Source: Gemmatimonadota bacterium
GTDB taxonomy: Bacteria > Latescibacterota > UBA2968 > GCA-2709665
Assembly: GCA_028874335.1 (NCBI GenBank)
Contig: JAPPJY010000077.1
Coordinates: forward strand, 49,689-113,688
Direction of reading: 5' to 3'
DNA: 64,000 nt
Part shown: positions 1-7,939 of the stretch, piece after piece
Layout of the letters: every line of letters starts with the position of its first letter
Position numbering within the stretch: the first letter of the stretch is position 1
Made by a program: the position numbers and the translations under genes
Notes under the pieces: generated by a model
Database searches by the model: none
What the model saw: the letters and a program-made list of their open reading frames with translations, nothing else
Told to the model about the DNA's origin: nothing

Positions 1-1
1 C

Positions 2-655
2 AGGCTTTACGGGTCTCTCGACAGCAGACAGGGGCGGTACGAGTTTCAGAATACGAGCTTCGCGATCGACCGTGGAGAAATCAACTTCCGCGGCAGCGCC
101 GACATCAACCCGGATCTCTACATTATAGCAACCCGCAGGATCAGGTTGGTTTCCAATGAGAACGCGGTGATCAGCGTCGTTGTGGGGGGGACGCTCCTGG
201 AACCCAGTATTTCCCTCGAAAGCGACACCACCCCGGCCATGGACGAATCGGACATCCTTTCGTACCTCTTGATCGGCAGGCCGGCCGACGACGTGTCCGG
301 GTTGATGAGCGGGGAAGGCGGGGCCGGGAGCCGCCTGGAGGGTCAGGCCGCCGTCCTTGTGCTCGGCGTTGCTGCGAACCAGCTGAAGCGTTCGATCGGC
401 CGGAGATTGAACCTTGACGTCGTGGAGATCGATCTGGGTCTTGGAACCTCGGCAACCCGGGTCCGGGCGGGTAAGTATTTCGGGTCCCGGTTCTTCGTCA
501 GCTACGCGCAGGACGTTTCCGAGGCGAGGGGCAGGGAGGTCGTAGTCGAATACGAACTGTTGCCCAACGTAACGCTGGAAGCGCAGCAGCGGGAGGGAAA
601 CGAGCGGGAACGGGACCGGAGTTCACTCGGGATCTTCTGGAAGAAGGAGTGGTGA
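2..655 (+). CDS. tamB: TamB-like translocation/assembly protein, C-terminal part (partial)
   Basis: The gene enters from the left edge; only the last 217 or so codons are present, and the frame is open from base 2. The visible part reads like the C-terminal DUF490/TamB domain. Beta-rich segments such as YEFQNTSFAIDRGEINFRG are followed by NPDLYIIATRR, a glycine-rich DILSYLLIGRPADD stretch and a terminal beta-strand ending in FWKKEW, a plausible BAM-type C-terminal signal. Known family members are inner-membrane-anchored, span the periplasm and work with an Omp85 protein in outer-membrane assembly or lipid transfer. Its presence argues for a diderm cell. The partner TamA/BamA would be expected to the left, outside the window. 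The stop overlaps the earliest possible reading of the next gene, but that gene's real start lies 71 bases on. Confidence 0.85.
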   Translation, partial: RLYGSLDSRQGRYEFQNTSFAIDRGEINFRGSADINPDLYIIATRRIRLVSNENAVISVVVGGTLLEPSISLESDTTPAMDESDILSYLLIGRPADDVSGLMSGEGGAGSRLEGQAAVLVLGVAANQLKRSIGRRLNLDVVEIDLGLGTSATRVRAGKYFGSRFFVSYAQDVSEARGREVVVEYELLPNVTLEAQQREGNERERDRSSLGIFWKKEW

Positions 656-726
656 ATCGCCCGTGGGCTTCGAAGCAGGAATCCACCCGGTTGGATCTCG
701 CAGATCAATCATGGAGGGTGTACATC

Positions 727-1524
727 ATGGACTTGAAAAATGCGAAGGAGCAGTATCAGGCATACGGCTATTTCATTGCGGATGACGCGGTCGACCCGGA
801 GATGCTGGGACCGCTTCTGGACGCCACGCGACGCGTAAAGGCGAAGACGCGTACCCGGGAGGTCGATATCTACACGCACCGGACTCCGGAAGGAGAGCCA
901 TGGGCGATCAGGGGCTTGTTCGCTCCCGAATTCAAAGAACCGGTTTTTGCGGAGTATCTGATGTCTCAACCGGTGATGCAATACGTAGAGCCGTTTCTCG
1001 GCGCCGATTTGCGCCTGGGCGGCGTGCTCATTTTCACATCACCCGACGAAGTGGACTGGAGCGGCGGTTGGCACCGGGATTTCGGCGGCAACGAGCGGGA
1101 CGGGTCCTACGAGGTGGAAATGGAAATACTCAACCGGCCGATGGTGTCGTTGAAATGGCACCTGGCGCTGGTTGACGATTCCTGCCTTCAATTGGTGCCG
1201 GGCAGCCACCGGCGGTACCGTACGGATGAGGAGCGGGATCGCCTGTTGAAGAATCGGCACGCCGATATCTCAACGCAGGAAGTGATGCACCTGAAGGCGG
1301 GGCAGACGATTTTCTGGAGCGGCAATGCGGTTCATCGCGGGATCTACAAGACAAGGCCAGAGAGATTGACACTGGCCGGGAGCTGGAATAAACACAATCC
1401 GGACGAGAAACCGCAGGAAACGGACGGGCGCGTGAAATGGATGCTCGCGAACAATGTGCGTGGGTTTCTGCCGGAGCGGATGCATACAGCGTATGACCGG
1501 TGGAGAGCATTGCAACTGGGATGA
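727..1524 (+). CDS. Phytanoyl-CoA dioxygenase (PhyH) family protein
   Basis: A 265-residue protein of the Fe(II)/2-oxoglutarate-dependent PhyH fold. The facial triad is visible: HRD in GGWHRDFGG around residue 115, and the distal His in GNAVHRGIYKTRPERL, followed by the Arg that usually grips 2-oxoglutarate. The ATG is chosen because GGAGGG lies eight bases upstream; a longer GTG-started frame overlaps the tamB stop and lacks a Shine-Dalgarno. PhyH proteins hydroxylate varied substrates and are strongly expanded in Latescibacterota- and Poribacteria-like genomes, so the substrate cannot be named. The amidohydrolase-fold gene follows on the same strand 50 bases later. Confidence 0.88.
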   Translation: MDLKNAKEQYQAYGYFIADDAVDPEMLGPLLDATRRVKAKTRTREVDIYTHRTPEGEPWAIRGLFAPEFKEPVFAEYLMSQPVMQYVEPFLGADLRLGGVLIFTSPDEVDWSGGWHRDFGGNERDGSYEVEMEILNRPMVSLKWHLALVDDSCLQLVPGSHRRYRTDEERDRLLKNRHADISTQEVMHLKAGQTIFWSGNAVHRGIYKTRPERLTLAGSWNKHNPDEKPQETDGRVKWMLANNVRGFLPERMHTAYDRWRALQLG

Positions 1525-1574
1525 ATGCCGTCAATCTGTGAATGAACGCGAAGGAGACAAAAGGAGGGCAAAGC

Positions 1575-2333
1575 ATGGCGATTACGGGCGATTTCGAGGC
1601 CTATCTGGCGGAAGATTGGTACGGCCGCCCCATGTCCGTCGCCGCACTGCTGGAGTGCGAGGCGGAAGCGGACATCGATATGGCGGTGGTCATGCCCGAC
1701 GCGAAGGAGGACCCGGATAACGACGGGCTGCTGGAACGGACCGGAGACCATCCGAACCTGCTGCCCTGCGTGATGATGAATCCGCATTGGGGTGATCGTG
1801 GCGTTGCGCTGCTGAGGGACTACGTGTCCCGTGGCGCTCAGGGCATGAAGCTGATGGGCGCGATCCACAAGTTCGAGGTGGACGATCCGATGGTCTTTCC
1901 CTTCGTGGACGCCGCACAGGAACTGGGTATCGTGATTTCGATCCATACCGGGGTGGAAAACTGCAGCGCGGATCGGGCAGCGGCGATCGCGGAACGCGCT
2001 CCGGAAACGGCGATCATCCTCGATCATATGGGTTTTCCGGACCATTTCGACGCGGCATTGTCCGTGTGCGTGCAAAATCAGAACGTATTCATGGGCACGA
2101 CCATTCTGCGTTTTCACAAACGCTGGTCGGACAACCCGGAGGAGACCGTTCCCGTGGAGGTCAGAACGGCCGTCGAGACGTTGGGACCGGAACGGGTGGT
2201 CTTCGGCTCCAATCTGCCGGAATATCGGCCCATCCAGGTGAAGCGGGCGATCCAGCGGCTGCAACTGGGGGAGGATGCCGAACGGCTGATTTTCGGGGAG
2301 AACCTGGCGAGAATCTACGGGCTTTCGGGATAG
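1575..2333 (+). CDS. Amidohydrolase-2 family TIM-barrel protein with altered metal site
   Basis: A 252-residue amidohydrolase-related barrel. An AAGGAGGG ribosome site sits seven bases before the chosen ATG. Late barrel motifs are recognisable: GMKLMG with Lys, VISIHTG with His, IILDHMG with His, and VVFGSN near the end. The N-terminal strand that normally carries the HxH zinc ligands reads ITGDFEAYL instead, and the terminal metal-binding Asp of the FGSD motif is Asn. The family covers decarboxylases, lactonases and hydratases such as LigI/LigJ. The altered site suggests a one-metal or metal-independent member. The gene converges with the phosphatase gene on the other strand, with only three bases between the stops. 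Confidence 0.8.
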   Translation: MAITGDFEAYLAEDWYGRPMSVAALLECEAEADIDMAVVMPDAKEDPDNDGLLERTGDHPNLLPCVMMNPHWGDRGVALLRDYVSRGAQGMKLMGAIHKFEVDDPMVFPFVDAAQELGIVISIHTGVENCSADRAAAIAERAPETAIILDHMGFPDHFDAALSVCVQNQNVFMGTTILRFHKRWSDNPEETVPVEVRTAVETLGPERVVFGSNLPEYRPIQVKRAIQRLQLGEDAERLIFGENLARIYGLSG

Positions 2334-2336
2334 CCG

Positions 2337-3098
2337 TCAGTCCACGCACTGAAACGCGCGCTGCAGGGCGTCGAAGTGGAGGTCCGACGACGCGAGGGTG
2401 GGTTCCGGCGCGGCCCTTGCGCAGTATAATTCCTCGAAGTCCACCGGCCTGCCCGAAAGGTACCGCAGGCGTATACGCAGCACTTTCAGGATGGCCGCAC
2501 CGGCGGCATAGTCCCATATCGATGCGTGGTCGAACGCGCCCACCGCGGAGCCCCTGGCAACGTAACACAGATGGGCGGCCGCGGACCCGAGACTGAGGGT
2601 TTTGCCGGGGTAGTCGATCCTGAGACGTTTGAATGCGCCTTCGCTGACCAGCAGCAGCGCGTTGGCGTCCAGTTCGGGCTTTGGTGGCGCGAGCGCGCGG
2701 CCGTTGTAGAAGGCGCAAGCGCCGTCCGCGTAGTAGACGTCTCCGAGGACCGGAAGGATGAATGCGCCCATGGTCGGCTCGCCATTTTCGAATGCGCCGA
2801 TGGAGACGCCCCAGACCGGCAGGCCGTGAATGAACGCGCGCGTTCCGTCGATTGGATCGATCGCCCAGACGACAGGCGACGACGGCATCGGATTGGCGCC
2901 CTCTTCGCCCAGTATCGCATCGTTCGGTCGCCTGGACTCGATCTCTCTTCTGAGAAAGGTTTCAACGTCCACGTCCGCCTGAGTGACCCAGGAATTGTCG
3001 GCCTTGAGCGTGCCTTCCGTCCTGCCGAAGTGGGATAGCGCGATTCCACCGGCCTCGCGGGCAATTTCCAGAATCCATTTGATGTCGATTGGCGTCAC
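2337..3098 (-). CDS. Inositol-monophosphatase family phosphatase
   Basis: A 253-residue IMPase-fold Mg-dependent phosphatase. It shows GEEG (about residue 68), the signature WAIDPIDGTRAFIHG (about 85-100) with two Asp metal ligands, and the C-terminal WDYAAG motif. The family dephosphorylates inositol phosphate, histidinol phosphate, fructose-1,6-bisphosphate or PAP; AFIHGLPVW resembles the histidinol-phosphatase/IMPase branch more than CysQ. The GTG start is preferred because AGGAGG lies just upstream and the resulting length fits the family; a longer ATG-started reading adds an 18-residue unconserved lead. It is read opposite to its neighbours and diverges from the epimerase gene. Confidence 0.88.
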   Translation of the reverse strand: MTPIDIKWILEIAREAGGIALSHFGRTEGTLKADNSWVTQADVDVETFLRREIESRRPNDAILGEEGANPMPSSPVVWAIDPIDGTRAFIHGLPVWGVSIGAFENGEPTMGAFILPVLGDVYYADGACAFYNGRALAPPKPELDANALLLVSEGAFKRLRIDYPGKTLSLGSAAAHLCYVARGSAVGAFDHASIWDYAAGAAILKVLRIRLRYLSGRPVDFEELYCARAAPEPTLASSDLHFDALQRAFQCVD

Positions 3099-3380
3099 GC
3101 TGCCTCCTAAGCAGTTGAAGTGGTACCCTGGTCGGATTGAAGATATACACAAACGAACCTTGAAACAATCGTCGCATCACGGCCGGGACGATGGGTATTG
3201 CGCCTGCGGCGGGGAGGCGCTATCTTCAGGATTCGCGCCCTCTCAGTCAGAGCTGATGCTGCTTCCGCTACCTCGTGATCGCATGGTTCGAATCGCGTGA
3301 ATCATCTCCCGGCAATTCAGGGGGCGAACGTCGGGTTTTGTTTGTCAGGCCAATTCCACGCCGGAGGATCTGTCCGCGCA

Positions 3381-4124
3381 ATGGGAAAGAAGAAGATATT
3401 CCTGACCGGCGCGGCCGGGTCGCTTGGGACCTCTATTCGGTCGCGGATGAGAGCGCGATATGATTTCCGGCTCCTGCTGCACTCGACGGTACCGGACGAC
3501 GTGCATTCCGACGACCAGGTGGTCTTCGGCAGCGTGGCGGACCACGCGGCGATGGTCGAAGCCATGTCTGGTGTGGACGCCGTCGTACACCTGGCGATCC
3601 GTCGATGGAGCGGCATGACCGCCGAAGACGTGGCGAAAGCGACCCTGGAAGTCGACAATCCGGGCGTGTACAATATCCTCGAGGCTGCGCGAATAACCGC
3701 AGTGCCTGTCGTCGTCTTCGCAAGTACCAATCACGTCACGGGTTTATACGAAAAGGAAGGCCTTGTCTCCACACCCGAGAGCCCGGTAAGGCCGGACGGT
3801 GTTTACGGCGCCGGAAAGGCCTTCGGAGAAGCCCTGGGCAGGTTCTATGCGGAACGATACGGGATACGTGTGATCTGCCTTCGGGTGGCGAACTTCAACG
3901 GGAAGGACGCGCCGGGAACACGATATGAGGCCGGATATTCCCGTTGGCTGAGTCCGAGGGACCTGGCGCAGCTGGTCTGGAGGTCTGTCGAAGCGGAACA
4001 CGTCGATTTCGGGATCTTTTACGGTGTATCGGGCGGCAGCGAGAAGAAGTGGGATCTCTCGAACGCGAGGGAGTTGCTGGGCTACATACCCGAAGACGAT
4101 GGGTCTCTTCCTGAATATGGATGA
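3381..4124 (+). CDS. NAD(P)-dependent epimerase/dehydratase (extended SDR)
   Basis: A 247-residue extended short-chain dehydrogenase/reductase. The nucleotide-binding TGAAGSLG glycine motif lies at residues 9-16, and YGAGK (about residue 153) supplies the catalytic Tyr and Lys. FASTNHV before it carries the usual Ser/Thr. This branch includes NAD-dependent uronate dehydrogenases and sugar epimerases, so a nucleotide-sugar or uronate substrate is likely but unproven. The chosen ATG begins MGKKKIFLTG; GGAGG is 13 bases upstream, rather far. Upstream in-frame codons only add an unconserved leader. It is followed at a distance by the PIG-L gene on the same strand. Confidence 0.88.
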   Translation: MGKKKIFLTGAAGSLGTSIRSRMRARYDFRLLLHSTVPDDVHSDDQVVFGSVADHAAMVEAMSGVDAVVHLAIRRWSGMTAEDVAKATLEVDNPGVYNILEAARITAVPVVVFASTNHVTGLYEKEGLVSTPESPVRPDGVYGAGKAFGEALGRFYAERYGIRVICLRVANFNGKDAPGTRYEAGYSRWLSPRDLAQLVWRSVEAEHVDFGIFYGVSGGSEKKWDLSNARELLGYIPEDDGSLPEYG

Positions 4125-4253
4125 ATGGCAGAGCGGGCCCGGTTCACCAGTCCGAATATGTGCGACAGAGCGCCGACGTCACGAGAGCGTCGCGCGCCGG
4201 TTCCCGCACCGTCAGGCCAATGTTGAGATAATCGTCGAGAAAGGGAATGTGGA

Positions 4254-4979
4254 ATGATCGGGGATGGAATGCGGGTGCTGGTGTTCAGCGCACACGCGGC
4301 GGATTTCTGTTCGCGCGCGGGCGGGGCGATCATTCGCTTCGTCAACGCGGGCGGCACGGTTCACGTCCATAACCTCACCTACGGAGAGCGGTGCGAATCG
4401 CCCGCATTGTGGGCGGAGGACCCGGACCTGACCCTTGAGGACGTCAAGGCGAGGCGCAGGGAGGAATTCGAGGCCGCCGCCGGGATCCTGGGAGCGACCA
4501 TTAGTTGCTTCGATTTCGGAGACAGTCCGCTGGTTTTGGGGCCCGACCGCCGGCTGCAACTGCTCGACGCGGTTCGGCGATTCAGGCCGGATCTCGTACT
4601 GAGTCACTGGATCAACGACGTGATGCATCCCGATCACGTGGAGACCACGCAGGCCGCCTTGTGGGCATGTTCCTACTGCAATGCAGGAGGAATCAGGACC
4701 GACTGCTCCCCGTGTCAGCGGCCGCTTGTGATATGCTACGAGACCACGATGGGCACGTCGCCGGTTTCGGGTTTCGTTCCCGACCTCTACGTGGACATTT
4801 CGTCGGTTTTCGAACAGAAGATCGAAGCGCTGAAGAAGCTTGCCGCTCAGCCGCCCCTGCCGGAGGTGTATACGGTTCTGAACAGGTACCGTGCCATCGA
4901 GGCGCAGCATATGGCAGGGATGAACGACTGCCGGTATGCCGAGGGATTCGCGAGGATCGGCAAGGAGCCGGTGGTCTGA
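4254..4979 (+). CDS. PIG-L/LmbE-fold protein, 4-oxalomesaconate hydratase (GalB)-like
   Basis: A 241-residue PIG-L/LmbE-fold protein. The usual zinc motif AHPDDE is replaced by AHAADFCSRAGG, so His and the second Asp remain but the Asp that acts as base in MshB-type deacetylases is Ala. The second metal motif HPDH is intact in MHPDHVETT, and YGERCESPALW follows the first strand. From memory, AHAADF with GERGESAKLW characterises the GalB hydratase branch of gallate catabolism, so hydration or lyase chemistry is more likely than deacetylation. A purine-rich AAAGGGA precedes the ATG. A four-cysteine stretch between residues 142 and 156 (CSYCNAGG...CSPC) is unusual and might bind an extra metal. 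Confidence 0.72.
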   Translation: MIGDGMRVLVFSAHAADFCSRAGGAIIRFVNAGGTVHVHNLTYGERCESPALWAEDPDLTLEDVKARRREEFEAAAGILGATISCFDFGDSPLVLGPDRRLQLLDAVRRFRPDLVLSHWINDVMHPDHVETTQAALWACSYCNAGGIRTDCSPCQRPLVICYETTMGTSPVSGFVPDLYVDISSVFEQKIEALKKLAAQPPLPEVYTVLNRYRAIEAQHMAGMNDCRYAEGFARIGKEPVV

Positions 4980-5016
4980 CGCGAACGCGCGTCCTTACAA
5001 AGGAGGAGTGCTGTAG

Positions 5017-5802
5017 ATGAAACTTTCCTGGATGACGTATGGCGTTCTGAAGGATCTTTCGCGCCAGGACCTGCTGCAGACGCTGGGTGACCACGGCGTC
5101 GAGGGCGTCGAGTTCCGGACGGACCTGGATCACGGGCACGGCGTGGAGGCGTCGCTGGATGACGCCGAACGCAGGCAGGTCGTGGCCGACTGCGCAGCGG
5201 CCGGCATTGAAATCATGAGCGTTGCAACGGGAAACCGGTATCACGATGAGGACGCGTCCGACCTTCGGGACCAGATCGACCAGACAAAGGTGCGGATGGA
5301 TCTCGCGGCGGATCTGGGCGCGCCCAGGGTGAGAGTATTCGGGAACAATTTCCCCAAAGACGTGCCGAGAGAGAAGACGATCGCGCAGGTGGCCGTTGCG
5401 CTTCAGGAGCTCTGTGCGTACGGCGTCGAAAGGTCCGTCAGGCCGTGTCTGGAGCTGCACGGCGAATTTGACTGGCGGTCTTGCCGGGCGGTAGCCGAAA
5501 AGGTGGACCATGAGAATTTGGGGTTGATCTGGAACTCGGTGGCCGAAGACGTGGTTGACGGTTCGGTTGCGCAGGCGCTCGACACGGTCTGGCCCTGGCT
5601 GGATCACGTGCATATGCACGATCTGGCGGGCCAGGGGTATCCTTATCGGGAGCTGTTCCAATTGCTACACCAGAAGGGCTACACGGGATACATGTCGGCC
5701 GAGGCGGAACGGAGCCCCGATCGGGGCGTCGGTGACCGGTGGATGTTCGCGGCGTACTACGCGGACCTCTTCAGGGCCTACCGGGACCTGGCGCGGGGTT
5801 GA
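5017..5802 (+). CDS. Sugar phosphate isomerase/epimerase family TIM barrel
   Basis: A 261-residue xylose-isomerase-like (AP endonuclease 2 fold) barrel. Metal-ligand segments appear in order: VEFRTD near the start, CLELHGEFDW with Glu and His, LGLIWNSVAED, HVHMHDLAG and a terminal MSAEAE. AAAGGAGGAG nine bases before the ATG is a strong ribosome site, and the start gives the standard family length. Members isomerise or epimerise sugars and inositols. It follows the PIG-L gene by 37 bases and may be cotranscribed. A hairpin with a U-run shortly after the stop probably ends the transcript. Confidence 0.85.
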   Translation: MKLSWMTYGVLKDLSRQDLLQTLGDHGVEGVEFRTDLDHGHGVEASLDDAERRQVVADCAAAGIEIMSVATGNRYHDEDASDLRDQIDQTKVRMDLAADLGAPRVRVFGNNFPKDVPREKTIAQVAVALQELCAYGVERSVRPCLELHGEFDWRSCRAVAEKVDHENLGLIWNSVAEDVVDGSVAQALDTVWPWLDHVHMHDLAGQGYPYRELFQLLHQKGYTGYMSAEAERSPDRGVGDRWMFAAYYADLFRAYRDLARG

Positions 5803-5859
5803 GTTGGGCTGCACGAACCGGACAGTCGGCGACGAAAAATCTTCAATAATTAAGTGAAT

Positions 5860-5892
5860 AAAGCCTGATATGTCATTGCATATCAGGCTTTT
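5860..5892. repeat. Repeated hairpin/terminator, copy 1
   Basis: A perfect inverted repeat, AAAGCCTGATATG (5860-5872) and CATATCAGGCTTT (5879-5891), with a six-base loop. The arms are identical to a second copy at 7061-7092; only the loop differs. The flanking A and T tracts make it a possible bidirectional intrinsic terminator for the isomerase gene. Confidence 0.85.
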
Positions 5893-5900
5893 CACATACT

Positions 5901-5928
5901 GTAGGGGCGATCGGCCGGTCGCCCCTAC
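5901..5928. repeat. GC-rich palindrome (REP-like)
   Basis: GTAGGGGCGA and TCGCCCCTAC form ten-base perfect arms around an eight-base centre, TCGGCCGG. A related palindrome built on the same AGGGGCGA/TCGCCCCT core lies at 9359-9382. This looks like a dispersed extragenic palindrome rather than a gene-specific terminator, because no T-run follows. Confidence 0.7.
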
Positions 5929-5958
5929 GCGCCCTGTTGCCCCGTACGACAACATAGA

Positions 5959-5988
5959 GCGGGACAATGCACGCTACAGGTGCGTTGT
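5959..5988. repeat. Second hairpin repeat type, copy 1
   Basis: GCGGGACAATGCACGCTACA followed by GGTGCGTTGT. ACAATGCAC and GTGCGTTGT pair with one mismatch. The sequence closely matches 6971-7005, so the island between 5.86 and 7.09 kb is bounded by two kinds of repeat in mirror order. Confidence 0.6.
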
Positions 5989-6126
5989 AATTGGGTTAAG
6001 TATAGCTGATTGATCCATCAGGCCGCCTGATTTGGGGAATAATCCATTCAAAAGAAGCGCACCTCTCAAAGAAGCGCGCGTTAGAAAAATTCCACCACGT
6101 AAGAGAATCGTCCAGATAAAGGTGTA

Positions 6127-6399
6127 TCAGAGCTTTATCACGGCAATGAGAATGCCGGTCAGCGCCACCATGGTCGTAATGAGCCACGCAAATCGCGATT
6201 CAATGAGTTTATTGGTCTCGTCGATGCGCTTATTGGTCTCGTCAATGCGCTTATTGGTCTCGATATTCTGTTGGCGCAGGTCTTTGACGTCTTCGCGAAT
6301 CTGCTGGCGCAGGTCCTGCAGGTCTTCGCGCAGATAGGCGACTCCCCAGTGGGTGTTATCCGGAGCCGGGGCGGCTTGAGATCCGGTTGATTCGGACAT
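6127..6399 (-). CDS. Small coiled-coil protein with C-terminal membrane anchor
   Basis: A 90-residue protein with no recognised function. Residues 20-68 are strongly charged and helical, and contain a seven-residue repeat (IDETNKR type) encoded by nearly identical 21-base DNA repeats at 6209-6229 and 6230-6250, with a degenerate third unit. Residues 70-88 (FAWLITTMVALTGILIAVI) form one transmembrane helix. The likely topology is a tail-anchored, coiled-coil oligomer. CTGGAG lies upstream of the ATG at suitable spacing. Heptad-repeat proteins of this kind are widespread and often sit next to Rpn-type elements. It lies inside the repeat-bounded block. Confidence 0.65.
   Translation of the reverse strand: MSESTGSQAAPAPDNTHWGVAYLREDLQDLRQQIREDVKDLRQQNIETNKRIDETNKRIDETNKLIESRFAWLITTMVALTGILIAVIKL
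6209..6265. repeat. 21-bp tandem repeat inside the coiled-coil gene
   Basis: TTATTGGTCTCGTCGATGCGC is repeated with one change in the next 21 bases, and a third unit starts TTATTGGTCTCG and then diverges. It encodes the repeated heptad, so slippage here would change coiled-coil length in whole heptads without breaking the frame. Confidence 0.85.
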
Positions 6400-6572
6400 G
6401 GTCAGTACTCCAGTCTGCGATCGTACAATTACATTCCACCATACGGCTGCCCGTCGTTAGGGCCTCGAAATCGGTTGTCCGTCAGGCTCGTCTAAAATAG
6501 CCGGTTGACAGCGCCTTGTCAAGCCGCGCGTGTTCACGGACAGGATCCGATGCTCCCCGCGCGCGCGTTTGC

Positions 6573-6915
6573 ATGGATCCGCCGGAAAGGACCGACTATC
6601 TTGCCGGCATTGCGTTGCTGAGCGGTCTGGCGCACGTACCGGAAACCATCTCAGAATTCATCTCAAAGGAGGGTATGATGAATCTACGGCGTGAAAAGTC
6701 ATTTGCGCGATACCACACCCAATGGGGCGTCGAGCAGGGTATCGAGCAGGGGGCTGCGGAAGAGTATCCTCGCCGAAGTGGACATCCGATTCGATGTCGC
6801 TCCGTTGCATCCATATACCCGTCGCATCGAGAACGTCGACGACGTGAAGCGTCTCGAACAGTTGCACCGCGGTGCGGTTCAGGCGGCCAGCCTCGACGCG
6901 TTTGGTGAACTGTAG
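6573..6915 (+). pseudogene. Frameshifted C-terminal remnant of an Rpn/PD-(D/E)XK-type element protein
   Basis: Two overlapping frames together encode a recognisable C-terminal region. The first reads ALLSGLAHVPETISEF then GVEQGIEQG, the Gln/Glu/Gly-rich linker typical of Rpn-type recombination-promoting nucleases and related DUF4351 proteins. The second reads LAEVDIRFDVAPLHP, IENVDDVKRLEQLHRGAV and ASLDAFGEL, the usual terminal domain. The break maps to a five-G run at 6749-6753; four Gs would join the frames into one 113-codon reading ending at the TAG. The nuclease domain itself is missing upstream. It is therefore truncated, and either truly frameshifted or affected by a homopolymer sequencing error. 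Confidence 0.6.
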
Positions 6916-6970
6916 GATGAGAAGAGGGGTGAATTTGTTCTCGCAAATACCGTTTGCAAGACATAACACA

Positions 6971-7005
6971 ACGGGACAGTGTACGCTGCACGTGCGTTGT
7001 CCCGC
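6971..7005. repeat. Second hairpin repeat type, copy 2
   Basis: ACGGGACAGTGTACGCTGCA followed by CGTGCGTTGTCCCGC. The outer CGGGACA/TGTCCCG arms are perfect and the inner ACGC/GCGT arms extend the stem. It corresponds to the copy at 5959-5988. Confidence 0.65.
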
Positions 7006-7060
7006 TTTGATTTCGCCCCCGAATAACGTGTACCGAACTCTCTTTTACAATCGCATGTAT

Positions 7061-7092
7061 AAAGCCTGATATGTTGCTGCATATCAGGCTTT
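7061..7092. repeat. Repeated hairpin/terminator, copy 2
   Basis: AAAGCCTGATATG (7061-7073) and CATATCAGGCTTT (7080-7092) around a TTGCTG loop. The arms are identical to copy 1. It lies just after the stop of the minus-strand sigma/anti-sigma operon, which it may terminate. Confidence 0.85.
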
Positions 7093-7123
7093 ATCGATAA
7101 TATACCTCCAGCCGACACTTTCT

Positions 7124-7939
7124 TCAATCCACCGTCCTGGCGGTGACGACGGTTATAATCGCGATGTCATCTTCATCGTGAACCGAACTGCCGACAATGA
7201 CCGTCTCGCCGTTCTTGATGTTCAGTGAAGTGTTGAGTACATGGCCTCCGGCCGAGTTGACGATAAGATCTCGAAGTTGTATAACCCCCTTGCCTTCATC
7301 TATGAAATCGAGCCAATAGCTTCCCCGGATGCCCGAGAAGTTCAAGCGTTTGTCTCCGGATGCATCCACGAGTTTCGGCGTAGAGGGAGGCTTCACGGAA
7401 GGCATGCCCCTGCTGCCGGCGTTTGAAATCGATCTACTGCTTCCAAGGAGATTGTAGTGCTGGAATTTGAATGCCTGTTTCAATTGATTCCGCAGGGTCT
7501 CATCGGGTACTGGACGATGAAGCCTGCGATTTACACCATCCACAGGTACATAAAATGCCACGTTCGAAGCCAATATCTGCCTCAGATGGATTTCGATCCG
7601 GCGGGGAGGTATATCGAATTTGGCAAGCAGTTTTCTCGCGCGCACCGCGGACGACGGATTCTTGAACTTGATGAAGAGCTTTGTCCGTCCATAGTTCTTG
7701 GCGCTTTCGTATTCGATTTCAAACGCGCGCAAAAGTTCCATGACCCCAGGTACTGGAAGGTATTTTATATGAAACATCTCGACACCCGGAGGGAGTAGCT
7801 CCTGCAGTTCAGCACCTTTCGTCGAATCCGCCGTCCCCGTAGCGTTACAGGGTGAGAAGAATGCAGCCATAGAAAGAATGGCAGCCATCACAATCGGAAA
7901 TTTAACGGTTGCTATCGTTCGAAATCTATATTGTTTCAT
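7124..7939 (-). CDS. Secretin-like exported protein of the sigma/anti-sigma operon
   Basis: A 271-residue exported protein. Its signal peptide has a hydrophobic core around residues 14-30 ending at CNATGTADS. The mature part begins with an N1/secretin-N-like fold (FHIKYLPVPGVMELLRAF ... LFIKFKNPSSAVRARKLLAKFD). It ends with NIKNGETVIVGSSVHDEDD, like the last gate segment of type II secretion/pilus secretins (NGETVVIGGL). It is far shorter than a pore-forming secretin and has no visible beta-lip or pore, so it may be a soluble periplasmic partner or a decoy domain. Its ATG overlaps the anti-sigma stop (ATGA), which implies translational coupling. Its role with the sigma factor is unknown. Confidence 0.6.
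   Translation of the reverse strand: MKQYRFRTIATVKFPIVMAAILSMAAFFSPCNATGTADSTKGAELQELLPPGVEMFHIKYLPVPGVMELLRAFEIEYESAKNYGRTKLFIKFKNPSSAVRARKLLAKFDIPPRRIEIHLRQILASNVAFYVPVDGVNRRLHRPVPDETLRNQLKQAFKFQHYNLLGSSRSISNAGSRGMPSVKPPSTPKLVDASGDKRLNFSGIRGSYWLDFIDEGKGVIQLRDLIVNSAGGHVLNTSLNIKNGETVIVGSSVHDEDDIAIITVVTARTVD

Noticed and set aside
1344..2264. Open frame of 306 codons on the minus strand
   Set aside because: Antisense to the PhyH and amidohydrolase genes, rich in His and Arg, without motif support.
6209..6265. Possible CRISPR-like array
   Set aside because: The 21-base units are directly adjacent without spacers and lie in frame inside a coiled-coil gene.
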